A stretch of 64,000 nucleotides of DNA from Limnohabitans sp. Rim8 (GCA_945897465.1 CAMDFK010000001.1:1-64000), one strand, 5' to 3'. Positions 45,594 through 55,308 are shown, counted from the first letter of the stretch. The notes: generated by a model from the letters alone, not told the origin. A program made the numbers and translations.

Positions 45594-45617
45594 CAACGGC
45601 CTCCAAAGAAGCCGTTG
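45594..45617 (-). other. Hairpin in the tctA-Bug intergenic region
   Basis: CAACGGC (45594-45600) pairs with GCCGTTG (45611-45617) 22 bp after the tctA stop. There is no T run, so it is not a clear terminator. A position between permease and binding-protein genes suits mRNA processing or stabilisation that gives unequal expression. Another palindrome, TGCGCATGCGCA, is nearby at about 45568-45579. Confidence 0.4.
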
Positions 45618-45638
45618 CAGGGGGGCATCAAAGCCTCG

Positions 45639-47150
45639 TCACTCCTCGACGAAGGCTTCTTCGCGTTTGGACTTGATGGATGGCAAGGTCACGATGATCA
45701 AAAGCAGCACCGCCAACGCCAGCAAAGTGGCCGACAGGGGGCGCGTGACGAACACGCTCCAGTCGCCGCGCGACAGCAGCATTGCACGGCGCAGGTTCTC
45801 TTCCATCATCGGGCCCAAAATCAAGCCCAGCAGCAAGGGCGCAGGCTCCATGCCCAGTTTGATGAACAAATAACCCACAATGCCAAACAGGCCCACCATC
45901 CAGATGTCCCAAGTGTTGTTGTTGGTCGAGTACACACCAATGGCGCAGAACAACACAATGGCCGGGAACAACCACCGGTAAGGCACAGTGAGGAACTTGA
46001 TCCAAATGCCAATCAAGGGCAGGTTCAAGATGATCAGCATGGCGTTGCCGATCCACATCGAGGCGATCAGGCCCCAGAACAACTCGGGATTGCTGGTCAT
46101 CACCTGAGGGCCAGGCTGGATGTTGTGGATGGTCATGGCACCCACCATCAAAGCCATCACAGCGTTGGGCGGAATGCCCAGTGTGAGCAAGGGAATGAAG
46201 GAGGTTTGTGATCCGGCGTTGTTGGCCGACTCGGGCGCTGCCACACCACGGATGTTGCCTTGACCGAAGGGCACTTCACCCGGCTTGAGCTTGGTTTTCT
46301 TCTCGATGGTGTAGGCCGCAAATGCCGACAAAGTGGCACCACCACCGGGCAAGATGCCCAGCGCAGCGCCCAAGGCCGTGCCACGCAACACGGCAGGGAT
46401 CATGTTTTTGAAGTCTTCCTTGGAGGGCATCAAGCCATCGACTTTTTTGGCGAACACTTCGCGCTCTTCGTCGGGTTTGCCCAAGTTGGAGATGATCTCG
46501 CCATAACCGAACACGCCCATGGCGATCACAATGAATCCCAAACCGTCGGTCAATTCTGGGATGTCAAAGCTGTACCGCGCCACACCCGAGTTCACGTCGG
46601 TGCCAATCAGGCCCAACAACAGACCCAAGATGATCATGCCCACGGCCTTGATGAGCGAACCCGAAGCCAGGACCACCGCACCAATCAAGCCCAAGACCAT
46701 GAGCGAGAAATATTCAGCCGGACCAAACTTAAATGCCACCTCGGTCAGCGGCACCGCAAAACCCGCCAAAACCAAGGTGCCCACGCAACCGGCAAAGAAA
46801 GAGCCCAAACCAGCCGCCGCCAAAGCGGGACCAGCCCGGCCTTTGCGGGCCATCTGGTAACCGTCAATCATGGTCACCACCGACGAGGCTTCACCGGGCA
46901 AGTTGACCAAAATCGCAGTGGTCGAACCACCGTATTGCGCACCGTAGTAAATACCGGCCAGCATGATCAAAGCCGCGATGGGCGGCAATGCGTAAGTGGC
47001 GGGCAACAGCATGGCAATGGTGGCCACAGGGCCCACACCGGGCAAGACCCCGATCAGCGTGCCCAAAAGGCAGCCGATGAACGCGTAAATCAGGTTCTGG
47101 AAGGTGAAGGCCACCCCAAAACCAAGCGCCAGGTTGTCAAAAAGTTCCAT
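45639..47150 (-). CDS. Tripartite tricarboxylate transporter large permease (TctA family)
   Basis: The product has 503 residues and about 11-12 hydrophobic segments. TctA signatures include GCLLGTLIGVLPGVGPVATI near the N-terminus, LAGIYYGAQYGGSTTAILVN, and GAALGILPGGGATLSAFAAY in the second half, the inverted-repeat loops of the family. It uses ion gradients to import a carboxylate delivered by a Bug protein. GAGGAG lies 9 bases before the start. It follows tctB by 13 bp. Confidence 0.94.
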   Translation of the reverse strand: MELFDNLALGFGVAFTFQNLIYAFIGCLLGTLIGVLPGVGPVATIAMLLPATYALPPIAALIMLAGIYYGAQYGGSTTAILVNLPGEASSVVTMIDGYQMARKGRAGPALAAAGLGSFFAGCVGTLVLAGFAVPLTEVAFKFGPAEYFSLMVLGLIGAVVLASGSLIKAVGMIILGLLLGLIGTDVNSGVARYSFDIPELTDGLGFIVIAMGVFGYGEIISNLGKPDEEREVFAKKVDGLMPSKEDFKNMIPAVLRGTALGAALGILPGGGATLSAFAAYTIEKKTKLKPGEVPFGQGNIRGVAAPESANNAGSQTSFIPLLTLGIPPNAVMALMVGAMTIHNIQPGPQVMTSNPELFWGLIASMWIGNAMLIILNLPLIGIWIKFLTVPYRWLFPAIVLFCAIGVYSTNNNTWDIWMVGLFGIVGYLFIKLGMEPAPLLLGLILGPMMEENLRRAMLLSRGDWSVFVTRPLSATLLALAVLLLIIVTLPSIKSKREEAFVEE

Positions 47151-47163
47151 GGATGTTTTCTCC

Positions 47164-47652
47164 TCAACCTGTGATGAAAGATGGCCAGACCGGGAACTGC
47201 AGGTTCAGCAGTTTGATGAAGCTAAGGTAGCTGATGGCGGACAAAATGGTGGCCAAAATCAGGGACTCCTTGATGCTGGATTCATTGCCTGCTTTGCTGA
47301 CCACAAAAGTGACGCCGTAAATGGCCACAATCAAACCCATGCCGGGGATGCCGAACTTTGGCAAACCGCTGAGCAGCACGCCAAACAACAAGTTGCCGGC
47401 GATGATGTAGAACAATGGCTTCCAAGCCCATTTGCCAATCTTGTCGCCATCGGCGGTTTCCACCACCAGAGCCTTGAAAATGATGTACAGCCCAATCAGA
47501 CACAACAGCACGCCCAGCATCAGGGGGAAATAGCCTGGCCCCATGCGGGCAGCCGTGCCAAGGCTGTAGTTGGTGGCACCAATGGCAAAGGCCCCACCCA
47601 CGGACGCGTAAAGCAGTCCTGCAAAAAAGTCTTTTTGACTCTTGATTTTCAC
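47164..47652 (-). CDS. Tripartite tricarboxylate transporter small permease (TctB family)
   Basis: The product has 162 residues and four or five hydrophobic segments. The N-terminal block KDFFAGLLYASVGGAFAIG and then MGPGYFPLMLGVLLCLIG is typical of TctB. It is a poorly conserved membrane partner of TctA. It is the first gene of the minus-strand tctB-tctA-Bug-ggt-DMT-SDR group, and its promoter should lie in 47653-47797. Confidence 0.92.
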   Translation of the reverse strand: MKIKSQKDFFAGLLYASVGGAFAIGATNYSLGTAARMGPGYFPLMLGVLLCLIGLYIIFKALVVETADGDKIGKWAWKPLFYIIAGNLLFGVLLSGLPKFGIPGMGLIVAIYGVTFVVSKAGNESSIKESLILATILSAISYLSFIKLLNLQFPVWPSFITG

Positions 47653-47797
47653 GCGATATCTCCTCTGATTTGAGTTGGGCTCATTTTGCGTGAAACTGAC
47701 GACTTCAAGGATGTGGGTTACACCTATGTCCCTGCCGCGACGAAGCCATGGTTAACCCTGATATCCTGCCGGGCAAGTTGAGTCAAAAGCGCAACAT

Positions 47798-48568
47798 TCA
47801 TGCGCAAATGGGCTTGAAGACTTTGAGCCATTTTGTGGCAGGCAAGCCCCATGTGTCGTCGATGGCATTGGCCGTGCGCAACAAAGCGTCGTGTGAGGGC
47901 CGAATGGCCGTGCGCTGCGCCAGCACAATGGCGTTGCCCTCGCGTGTGGGCTTGAAAGCCCAGACCGCGTCTTCGCCAAAGGCGGCGCAAATTTTTTCCA
48001 CACTCTCGGCATAACTCGATGAGCGGCCAAACAGGTTCACCGTCATGCAGCCTTGTTGGCTGAGCAGTTCGCGGCAATGGCGGTAAAAGTCGGGCGTGTC
48101 CAGCACCGGGGCGGCAGCTTCTTCGTCGTACAGGTCCACTTGCAGCGCATCCACGGTGCCGCGCCATTCGTCTTTCTGGATTTCGAGCGACGCATCGGCC
48201 AGCACCACACGCAAGCGCTCGTCGTCAGGCGGCAGGCGAAACCAGCCGCGGCAAGCGTGCAGCACACCGGGGTTCAGCTCCACCGCTGTGCAGGTCATTT
48301 GGAGTTTCTTGTAGCAAAACTTGGTGATGGTGCCCGCGCCCAGACCCAATTGCATGGCGTGAGCGCCCTTGACTTCGCTGAGCGGGAAAAACAGCAGCCA
48401 TCCGAACATGCGCTGCACATATTCCAGCTCGATGTCAAAAGGTCGGTCAAGAAACATCGAGCCCTGAATCCACTCGGTGCCCAGGTGCAGGTAACGGATC
48501 TTGCCGTCTTCTGAAAAATTGACTTCGGGCAGTTCGATGCTGGTGGAAGAGGATTTTTTTCGGGTCAT
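47798..48568 (-). CDS. Spermidine synthase-like (aminopropyltransferase-fold) protein
   Basis: The product has 256 residues. The SAM-binding methyltransferase fold is visible as MQLGLGAGTITKFCYKK, then CTAVELNPGV, then VVLADASLEI. The segment ALQVDLYDEEA stands where spermidine synthases have VDSTDP-like residues, so key putrescine-binding residues are not conserved. The protein may be a methyltransferase or a non-canonical aminopropyltransferase. It overlaps the end of tatD by 4 bp and is therefore probably cotranscribed with it. Confidence 0.78.
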   Translation of the reverse strand: MTRKKSSSTSIELPEVNFSEDGKIRYLHLGTEWIQGSMFLDRPFDIELEYVQRMFGWLLFFPLSEVKGAHAMQLGLGAGTITKFCYKKLQMTCTAVELNPGVLHACRGWFRLPPDDERLRVVLADASLEIQKDEWRGTVDALQVDLYDEEAAAPVLDTPDFYRHCRELLSQQGCMTVNLFGRSSSYAESVEKICAAFGEDAVWAFKPTREGNAIVLAQRTAIRPSHDALLRTANAIDDTWGLPATKWLKVFKPICA

Positions 48569-49404
48569 GGGGCGTGATGGTACAGAGCGGCCATCCGGGG
48601 CAGCACACGGCAGGCGTTGGCGGTACTGGCGGCTGCCAGTTCGGTGAGCGACACCCCTCTGAGTTCGGTCAAGATCTGCGCGATACGCGGCAACTCAGCG
48701 GGGCTGTTGCGGCCCTGCTTGGCGCCCAGCGCCCGCTGCTCGGCGGTTTGGTAGAGCCATTGCGGCGGGATGTCTGGCGCATCGGTCTCCAGCACCAAGG
48801 CGCTCAAGGGCAGCTCGCAGGCCAGACGGCGCAGCTGCAGGGAGCGCTCATATGTCAAGGTACCGCCAAAGCCCAGCGCAAAACCCATGTCCACAAAGGC
48901 CAGCGCCTGTTGGCTGCTGCCGTTGAAGGCGTGCGCAATGCCTGAGGTGATGCAGCACTGGCGCAAGCCTTTGAGCAGGAGGTCGGCCGAGCGGCGCACA
49001 TGCAAGATCACGGGCAGGTCGTGCTTTTGCGCGAGTTTGAGTTGCGCGGTGTAAAACCACCATTGCCGCTCACGCATGTCGGGCGTGCACAGCTCGGGCA
49101 CAAAAAAGTCCAGCCCAATCTCACCCACGGCCACGAGGCGCGGGTCATCGCGACGCGCGGTCAGTGCAAGGTCCAGCGCCAGCAGGTCCGCCTCTTGGGC
49201 TTGGGGCACATACAAAGGGTGAATGCCCATGGCGTATGCGTCGCCATGCCGTTCGGCCAAGTGCGCGACTTGGGTCCAGTGGGCGGCGTGCACCGCCGGG
49301 ATCACGCAGCGCGTCACACCCGCGGCGCGGGCCACCTCGCGCACCGCGTCGCGGTCGGCGTCGAACTCGGCCGCGTCCAGGTGACAGTGCGTGTCGATCC
49401 ACAT
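48565..49404 (-). CDS. tatD: TatD-family metal-dependent hydrolase
   Basis: The product has 279 residues. The N-terminal DTHCHLDAAEFDADRD carries the first metal-binding histidines. Further family blocks are AVGEIGLDFF, then LPVILHVRRSADLL, and a terminal LVLETDAPDIPPQWL. TatD proteins act as 3'-5' exonucleases or deoxyribonucleases in repair. It is encoded between lolD (9 bp upstream on the minus strand) and the spermidine-synthase-like gene (4 bp overlap), suggesting one transcript. The paralogue TatD/YcfH/YjjV distinction is not resolved. Confidence 0.9.
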   Translation of the reverse strand: MWIDTHCHLDAAEFDADRDAVREVARAAGVTRCVIPAVHAAHWTQVAHLAERHGDAYAMGIHPLYVPQAQEADLLALDLALTARRDDPRLVAVGEIGLDFFVPELCTPDMRERQWWFYTAQLKLAQKHDLPVILHVRRSADLLLKGLRQCCITSGIAHAFNGSSQQALAFVDMGFALGFGGTLTYERSLQLRRLACELPLSALVLETDAPDIPPQWLYQTAEQRALGAKQGRNSPAELPRIAQILTELRGVSLTELAAASTANACRVLPRMAALYHHAP

Positions 49405-49413
49405 GGGACGAAT

Positions 49414-50109
49414 TCAAACCGGCGCTTGCAGCACGCCTTTGACCAAATGCAACTGCCGATCGCAACGCACGGCCAAGGCCTGATCGTGTGTGACCACCAC
49501 AAAGGCGGTGCCGCGCTCGCGGGCCAATCGCAGCATCAGCGCAAACACACCGTCCGCCGTTTCGCGGTCCAGGTTGCCCGTGGGCTCGTCGGCCATCACG
49601 CAGGCTGGGTCATTCACCAAGGCGCGGGCCAGGGCCACACGCTGGCGCTCGCCGCCCGACAATTCCGAGGGGCGGTGGTGCAGGCGCTCGCCCAAGCCCA
49701 CACGCTGCAACCAAGCCGTTGCCACCGCAGCCGCTTCGGCGCGGTCTTGGCGGCGAATCCACAACGGCATGGCCACGTTGTCCAAGGCACTGAACTCGGG
49801 CAGCAGGTGGTGAAATTGGTAGACAAAGCCCAAATAACGGTTGCGCCACTGGCCTTGCTCGGCCGCACTCAGGGCCGACAGCAACTGGCCCTTCAATTGC
49901 ACCGAGCCTTGGCTGGGGGCGTCCAGCCCGCCCAGCAAATGCAGCAAGGTACTCTTGCCCGAGCCCGACGCGCCCACGATGGCCAGAGTCTCCCCTGCTT
50001 GCACCTGCAGGTCCACGCCTTGCAGCACCGTCACGTCCAAACGCCCTTCAAAGAAGCGCTTGGTCAGTCCTTGGGCCTGCAGCACCACCTGGGTTTTCAT
50101 GTCATTCAT
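49414..50109 (-). CDS. lolD: Lipoprotein-releasing system ATP-binding protein
   Basis: The product has 231 residues. Walker A is [18 protein letters not shown], the signature motif is [15 protein letters not shown], and Walker B with [12 protein letters not shown] follows, as in LolD/MacB-type ATPases. LolD drives extraction of outer-membrane lipoproteins from the inner membrane for transfer to LolA. The start at 50109 overlaps the lolC/E stop by 8 bp, with GGAGG upstream. tatD follows after 9 bp. Confidence 0.94.
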   Translation of the reverse strand: MNDMKTQVVLQAQGLTKRFFEGRLDVTVLQGVDLQVQAGETLAIVGASGSGKSTLLHLLGGLDAPSQGSVQLKGQLLSALSAAEQGQWRNRYLGFVYQFHHLLPEFSALDNVAMPLWIRRQDRAEAAAVATAWLQRVGLGERLHHRPSELSGGERQRVALARALVNDPACVMADEPTGNLDRETADGVFALMLRLARERGTAFVVVTHDQALAVRCDRQLHLVKGVLQAPV

Positions 50110-51370
50110 AGCGCAGCGCCTCCGCCGGGTTCACCTGACTGGCACGCCAGCTGGGGTAGAGCGTGGCCACAAAAGCCAAGACCAAAGAAATGATGGCCAC
50201 GGGCAAGATGTCACTGGCCAACGGCTCGCTGGGCATGCGGCTGATCAGGTAAATGTCACGCGGCAAAAAGCTGGCGTTGAACAGGGACTCCAGCGCGGGC
50301 ACGATCACATCGATGTTGAAGGCCACCAGCAGCCCAAACACCAAGCCGCTCATCGTGCCGATCACCCCCACCGTGGCGCCCTGCACCACAAAAATGCCCA
50401 TGATGCTGCGCGGGCTGGCACCCAAGGTGCGCAAGATCGCAATGTCGGCGCGTTTGTCGGTCACGGTCATCACCAGGGTGCTGACCAGATTGAAAGCCGC
50501 CACCGCCACGATGAGCGTGAGGATGATGAACATCATGGTTTTTTCGACCTGCACCGCAGCAAACCAGGTTTTGTTCTGCTGCGTCCAGTCGCGCACAAAA
50601 AACTGCGGCCCCAAGTCGAGCTGCAGGTCTCTGGCCACCTCACGCGCTTGGTGCAGGTCGCGCAATTTCAGGCGCACGCCGCTCGGGCCTTCTAGCCGGA
50701 ACATGCGGGCGGCGTCCTCCACATGCATCAGTGCCAGCGCCGAGTCGTAATCGTAGTGGCCCGACGAAAAGGTGCCCACCACGCCCATTTGCTTCATGCG
50801 CGGCACCACCCCCGCGGGCGTGACCTGGCCAGACGGCGAAACCAAGGTCACTGGGTCGCCGCTTTGCAGATACAGGTTGTTGGCCAGATCGCGGCCCAGC
50901 ACCAAGCTGAACTCGTCCGGCTGCAGTCGCTGCAGCACCCCGGCTTGGGTGTCGGTCGACAAATCACTGACCTCGGGCTCCAGCGCCGGGTCGATGCCAC
51001 GCACCAAAACCCCCTTCATGTCCTCGCCCCGCGCCAGCAAGGCCTGCGCGGTGATGAAGGGGGCTGCACCCAACACCTGTGGGTTGGCCTTCAAGCGGGC
51101 CAGTAATGCAGGCAAATCGGCCACAGCCGCACCGTCGGCCGCATAGACCTCGATGTGCGAGACCACGCCCAGCATGCGGTCGCGCACCTCTTTTTGGAAG
51201 CCGTTCATCACGCTCAGCACGATGATAAGCGCCGCCACCCCTAGGCCAATGCCCATCATGGACACCCCCGAAATGAAGGAAATGAAGCCATTGCGCCGGG
51301 TGGCGCGGCCTGCACGCGTGTAGCGCCAGCCCAGCACCAGCTCATAGGGGAAGTTTTTGAAAAAAGACAT
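50102..51370 (-). CDS. Lipoprotein-releasing system transmembrane protein (LolC/E family)
   Basis: The product has 422 residues from [21 protein letters not shown]; the frame extends to 51433 without similarity. It has one N-terminal membrane helix ([20 protein letters not shown]), a large periplasmic domain, and three C-terminal helices with an FtsX/MacB fold ending [19 protein letters not shown]. Only one such gene sits beside lolD, so this organism may use a single LolC/E-type subunit (LolF) as a homodimer, as proposed for many non-enteric proteobacteria, unless another copy exists elsewhere. Confidence 0.92.
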   Translation of the reverse strand: MSFFKNFPYELVLGWRYTRAGRATRRNGFISFISGVSMMGIGLGVAALIIVLSVMNGFQKEVRDRMLGVVSHIEVYAADGAAVADLPALLARLKANPQVLGAAPFITAQALLARGEDMKGVLVRGIDPALEPEVSDLSTDTQAGVLQRLQPDEFSLVLGRDLANNLYLQSGDPVTLVSPSGQVTPAGVVPRMKQMGVVGTFSSGHYDYDSALALMHVEDAARMFRLEGPSGVRLKLRDLHQAREVARDLQLDLGPQFFVRDWTQQNKTWFAAVQVEKTMMFIILTLIVAVAAFNLVSTLVMTVTDKRADIAILRTLGASPRSIMGIFVVQGATVGVIGTMSGLVFGLLVAFNIDVIVPALESLFNASFLPRDIYLISRMPSEPLASDILPVAIISLVLAFVATLYPSWRASQVNPAEALRYE

Positions 51371-51419
51371 AGGCCCGTATTGTGCAGTGCGACCCCGGCT
51401 GCTGCCACAATCACCGCCC

Positions 51420-52367
51420 ATGCACCTGATCATTCCCTATGCGGCCAGCCACGCCCTCACCGGCCCCGAGGTCTGGGCCGGTTGGCAGCTGCCCCATCTG
51501 CAAGCCCTGCTGAGCCTGCTGCAGCGCCAGCAAATACTGCAAGACCTCGGCCCCGCAGCGCTGCACCTGCCGCACGAGCGCCTGCAAGCCAAGGCCCTGG
51601 GCTGGCCAGTAGACGACCCCACCTTGCCCTGGGCTGCGTGGCACCAAGCGGAACAAGGCCAGGCCAGCATCGCACCCCAGGCCTGGATGACGCCCTGCCA
51701 TTGGCAAGTTGGCATGGACCAGGTGGTGATGGCCGACCCCGCGCATTTGCATTTGAGCGACGAAGAATCGCAACAACTGCTGCACGCCATGCAACCGTTT
51801 TTACAAGAAGACGGCTTGCAGGTGACTTGGCACAGCGCTTTGCTTTGGCACGCCCAAGGGCCGCTGCTGGCCGACCTGCCCACCGCCTCGCTCGACCGGG
51901 TGATTGGCCAGAACGTGAAAGACTGGATGCCCCAGCACCCTGCCGCTCGGCCATTGCAGCGCCTGCAAAGCGAGATGCAGATGCTGCTCTACAACCACCC
52001 GGTGAACGACGCCCGCGAAGCCCGCAGGCAGCACACCATCAACGCCTTTTGGCTGCACGGCGCGGGCAGGCTGCCAGCTGCTGCCTCACCCATGACCGGG
52101 GCGGTGACCGTGCCGGACGCCCTCCGGTCCAGCGCTTTGCATGGGGATGTACAAGCTTGGCAGCAAGCTTGGCAGCGACTCGATGCCACGGCCGTGGCCG
52201 ACTTGCTGCAACACGTCAAAGCCACCGGCCAAGGCCAACTCAGCCTGTGCAGCGAACACATCGCCCACACCTACACGGCAGCGCCTGCCGCCTGGCACCA
52301 GCGCATCCGGCGGCTGTTCACACAACCTTCTCCAGCATCGGCCTTGCAAGCCCTCATCACCTCCTGA
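51420..52367 (+). CDS. RpfE-like conserved protein (COG4255 type)
   Basis: The product has 315 residues from MHLIIPYAASHALTG. Conserved family words are MDQVVMADPAHLHLSDEES and, in the C-terminal half, NDAREARRQHTINAFWLHG then GAG. It resembles the RpfE/COG4255 group, which has been described as distantly related to phosphoglycerate mutases of the alkaline phosphatase superfamily; I see no confident metal-binding set. RpfE and RecJ genes are neighbours in Xanthomonas as well, which supports the assignment. No function is proposed. It is divergent from lolC/E with about 49 bp between. Confidence 0.72.
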   Translation: MHLIIPYAASHALTGPEVWAGWQLPHLQALLSLLQRQQILQDLGPAALHLPHERLQAKALGWPVDDPTLPWAAWHQAEQGQASIAPQAWMTPCHWQVGMDQVVMADPAHLHLSDEESQQLLHAMQPFLQEDGLQVTWHSALLWHAQGPLLADLPTASLDRVIGQNVKDWMPQHPAARPLQRLQSEMQMLLYNHPVNDAREARRQHTINAFWLHGAGRLPAAASPMTGAVTVPDALRSSALHGDVQAWQQAWQRLDATAVADLLQHVKATGQGQLSLCSEHIAHTYTAAPAAWHQRIRRLFTQPSPASALQALITS

Positions 52368-52384
52368 TATCCCTGAATCACGCC

Positions 52385-54094
52385 ATGAATTTGCTCACCC
52401 GAGATGTGCCCCCTCGCAGCGCCTGGGCGCTGGAACAAGCGGGCGTCCACCCCCTGCTGGCCCGCCTGTATGCGGCCCGTGGCGTGTTGTCCAAAGACGA
52501 ACTCGACGACGCGCTGAACCTGTTGCTACCCCCGGCGGGCATGTTGGGCACGCAACAAGCGGCCAAGCTGCTGGCCGATGCCATGGCGCAAAACAAGCGC
52601 CTGTGCATCGTGGCCGATTACGACTGCGACGGCGCGACCGCTTGTGCCGTGGGTGTGCGTGGCTTGCGCATGTTGGGTGCAAAAAACGTGAGCTACTTGG
52701 TACCCGACCGCGTGGTCGATGGTTACGGCCTGACCCCACCCATTGCCGAGCGCGTGCACGCGCAAGGCGCAGATGTGCTCATCACCGTGGACAACGGCAT
52801 CGCCAGCGTGGCGGGCGTGCAAGCCGCGCAAGCCTTGGGCCTGCAAGTGCTGGTGACCGACCACCATTTGCCAGGGAGTGAGTTGCCCACGGCCGAAGTC
52901 ATCGTCAACCCCAACCAGCCCGGCTGCAGCTTCAGCAGCAAATCCATCGCGGGTGTGGGTGTGATGTTTTATGTGCTGCTGGCCCTGCGGGCCGAGTTGC
53001 GCCAGCGCGGCGTGTTTGACGCGAGCAACCAACCAAGGCTAGACGCGCTGCTGCCGCTGGTCGCTTTGGGCACGGTGGCCGATGTGGTCAAGCTCGACCC
53101 CAACAACCGCCGCTTGGTGGCGCAAGGCCTGCGCCGCGTGCGGGCCGGGGCCATGCCGCCCGGCATGGCAGCGCTGATGCGTGCGGCCAGCCGCGAAACT
53201 GCCAAGGCCACCACTTTTGACTTTGGCTTTGCCCTGGGCCCGCGCATCAACGCGGCAGGCCGCTTGGCGGACATGACACTGGGCATCGAGTGCTTGCTGA
53301 CCGACGACGCAGGCCGCGCCGACGAACTGGCCCGGCAGCTGGATGCGATCAACCGCGAACGCCGCGTGATCGAGGGCGATATGCGCGAGATGGCGATGGA
53401 AATGGCCGAGTCGCTGTTTGACGAGGGCGACGAACCCCCGCCCGCCATATGTGTGTTTGACCCGGACTTTCACGAAGGCGTGGTGGGTATCGTGGCCTCG
53501 CGCATCAAGGACAAGCTGCACCGCCCCACCTTTGTGTTCGCGGCCAGCAGCGCCCCGGGCAAGGAGCATGAACTCAAAGGCTCTGGCCGGTCCATTGCGG
53601 GCTTTCATTTGCGCGACGCACTCGACTTGGTGGCCAAACGCGCCCCGGGCGTGCTGCTGCGTTTTGGCGGCCACGCCATGGCGGCGGGCTGCACGATCGC
53701 GGAAGAGCACTTGGATGTGTTTGAAGAAACCCTGAACCAGGTGGCCCTGGAATGGCTGGACGCGGCCACGCTGCAGCGCCGCTTGGAGACCGATGGACCC
53801 CTGCCCGCCGAGTACCGCCGGGTGGATTTGGTGGAGATGCTGCACCACGAAGTCTGGGGCCAAGGCTTTGCGCCGCCTGTGTTTTGCGAAGAGATCGAGA
53901 TCGTGTCGCAACGCCTGGTGGGCGAGAAACACCTGTCGCTCAAGATGAAGCACCAAGGCCAGCCGGTGGACGGCATCTGGTTTGGCCGCACCGAACCTTT
54001 GCCCGCACGCGTCAAGCTGGCCTACAGGCTGGACGCCGACGAGTGGCAGGGGCAAAAGCGGGTGCGCTTTTTGGTGGAAGGCGCGGAGCTTTGA
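52385..54094 (+). CDS. recJ: Single-stranded-DNA-specific exonuclease RecJ
   Basis: The product has 569 residues, normal RecJ length, from MNLLTRDVPPRSAWALEQAG. The DHH phosphoesterase motifs are VADYDCDGATACAVG, then TVDNGIASV, then the eponymous VTDHHLPG. The DHHA1 part has LRFGGHAMAAGC, and an OB-fold follows. RecJ degrades single-stranded DNA 5' to 3' in recombination and mismatch repair. The frame is open far upstream (to 51380), overlapping the RpfE-like gene in another frame; that extension has no RecJ similarity. The start follows the previous stop by 17 bp. Confidence 0.95.
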   Translation: MNLLTRDVPPRSAWALEQAGVHPLLARLYAARGVLSKDELDDALNLLLPPAGMLGTQQAAKLLADAMAQNKRLCIVADYDCDGATACAVGVRGLRMLGAKNVSYLVPDRVVDGYGLTPPIAERVHAQGADVLITVDNGIASVAGVQAAQALGLQVLVTDHHLPGSELPTAEVIVNPNQPGCSFSSKSIAGVGVMFYVLLALRAELRQRGVFDASNQPRLDALLPLVALGTVADVVKLDPNNRRLVAQGLRRVRAGAMPPGMAALMRAASRETAKATTFDFGFALGPRINAAGRLADMTLGIECLLTDDAGRADELARQLDAINRERRVIEGDMREMAMEMAESLFDEGDEPPPAICVFDPDFHEGVVGIVASRIKDKLHRPTFVFAASSAPGKEHELKGSGRSIAGFHLRDALDLVAKRAPGVLLRFGGHAMAAGCTIAEEHLDVFEETLNQVALEWLDAATLQRRLETDGPLPAEYRRVDLVEMLHHEVWGQGFAPPVFCEEIEIVSQRLVGEKHLSLKMKHQGQPVDGIWFGRTEPLPARVKLAYRLDADEWQGQKRVRFLVEGAEL

Positions 54095-54106
54095 GCCCCT
54101 GCTGAC

Positions 54107-54613
54107 TCAATGCTTGGTCGCGACCTTGCCCTGCAAGGCGTTGAGCACGGGCGCAGACACCAAGCCCGACACATCGCCGCCGAGCTTGGCGATTTCGCGC
54201 ACCAAGGTGCTGCTGATGTGCTGCACATGGGCGCTGGTGTGCAAAAACACGGTGTCCACTTCCGGCGCCAAGTGGCGGTTCATGCCCGACATTTGTGTTT
54301 CGTAGTCGTAATCGGTCACCGAGCGCAGGCCGCGCACGATCACCTGCGCGTTTTGCGCCCGCACAAATTCCACGATTAAACCGTCAAAAGGCAAGGCCCT
54401 GACGTTCGGGCAACCGGCCAGCGCGGTTTGCGCCAAGGCCACGCGCTCGTCCAGACTGAACAAGGTTTTTTTGTGGTGCGCCACGGCCACCGCGATGATG
54501 ACCTGGTCAAACATCTGCGCGGCGCGGCGGATCGCGTCCTCGTGCCCCAAGGTCAAGGGGTCAAAGGTGCCGGAATACACAGCGATCACAGGAGTGTCAG
54601 CAGATCGGCTCAT
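54107..54613 (-). CDS. coaD: Phosphopantetheine adenylyltransferase
   Basis: CoaD makes dephospho-CoA from 4'-phosphopantetheine and ATP. The product has 168 residues. The nucleotidyltransferase signature is VYSGTFDPLTLGHEDAIRRA with the GH of the T/HxGH motif. The second motif is HISSTLVREIAKLGGD near residue 135. The start overlaps the rsmD stop by 4 bp, the usual rsmD-coaD pair. It ends 12 bp from the convergent recJ. Confidence 0.96.
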   Translation of the reverse strand: MSRSADTPVIAVYSGTFDPLTLGHEDAIRRAAQMFDQVIIAVAVAHHKKTLFSLDERVALAQTALAGCPNVRALPFDGLIVEFVRAQNAQVIVRGLRSVTDYDYETQMSGMNRHLAPEVDTVFLHTSAHVQHISSTLVREIAKLGGDVSGLVSAPVLNALQGKVATKH

Positions 54614-55308
54614 GGTGAGTCTCCTTCATCAGGGATGGCAATAGAGATGGGGGCAAATTCAGGGCTGACCCGTTGCAACAAATGCGCATGCGCCGCACCC
54701 GCCTTCAGGTGGCGCTCGCAGCTCAAACCCAGTGCACCCAAGGCCTCGGCAGGCCAGGCCACAGGCGCTTCCAGGTAAATCCAGCCGCCTACAGGCACGG
54801 CCCGGGTGGCCGCCTTCAGGGCCGGTTCAAACCAAGGGCCGTCAAAGGGCGGGTCGATGAAAACCAGATCCACGCTGCCCGCGGGCAAACGGCCCAAAGT
54901 GCTCACTGCGTCGCCGCGCTGCACACTCACCATGCTGGCTTTGAGGCGGGTGGCCTTGTCTTGCAAATCACGCACGAGCACCGCGTCTTGCTCGACCATC
55001 AGCACATGGGCCGCACCGCGCGATGCGGCCTCCAAGCCCAACACGCCCGTGCCCGCAAATGCGTCCACACAACGCCAGCCGCTCAGGTCTTGGCCCAGCC
55101 AGTTGAACAGGGTTTCGCGCACCCGGTCGGGTGTGGGCCGCAGGCCCGGCTTGTCCAGCACCTTCAAGCGCGTGCGCCGCCACTTTCCGCCGATGATGCG
55201 GATCTCATGCGAAGACAGACCTTTGGGCGCCGGGTTCTTGGGTTTTTTCTCGGCGGCATGACGGGCTGCGCCGGTCAGCGGGGGGTGTTTGGAAGGGGCG
55301 GAGGACAT
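54610..55308 (-). CDS. rsmD: 16S rRNA (guanine(966)-N2)-methyltransferase
   Basis: The product has 232 residues. After a basic N-terminal tail of about 35 residues comes IRIIGGKWRRTRLKV and RPTPDRVRETLFNWL, the RsmD signature. The SAM-binding CVDAFAGTGVLGLEAASRGA and catalytic VFIDPPFDGPW (DPPF) follow. It methylates G966 in the 30S subunit. It is coupled to coaD by an ATGA overlap. The M16 peptidase genes lie upstream on the same strand, 60 bp away. Confidence 0.94.
   Translation of the reverse strand: MSSAPSKHPPLTGAARHAAEKKPKNPAPKGLSSHEIRIIGGKWRRTRLKVLDKPGLRPTPDRVRETLFNWLGQDLSGWRCVDAFAGTGVLGLEAASRGAAHVLMVEQDAVLVRDLQDKATRLKASMVSVQRGDAVSTLGRLPAGSVDLVFIDPPFDGPWFEPALKAATRAVPVGGWIYLEAPVAWPAEALGALGLSCERHLKAGAAHAHLLQRVSPEFAPISIAIPDEGDSP

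Noticed and set aside
51380..52384. An open frame extending RecJ upstream by about 335 codons
   Set aside because: It overlaps the conserved RpfE-like gene in another frame, is rich in Arg/Ala/Pro typical of GC-rich shadow frames, and RecJ similarity starts at 52385.
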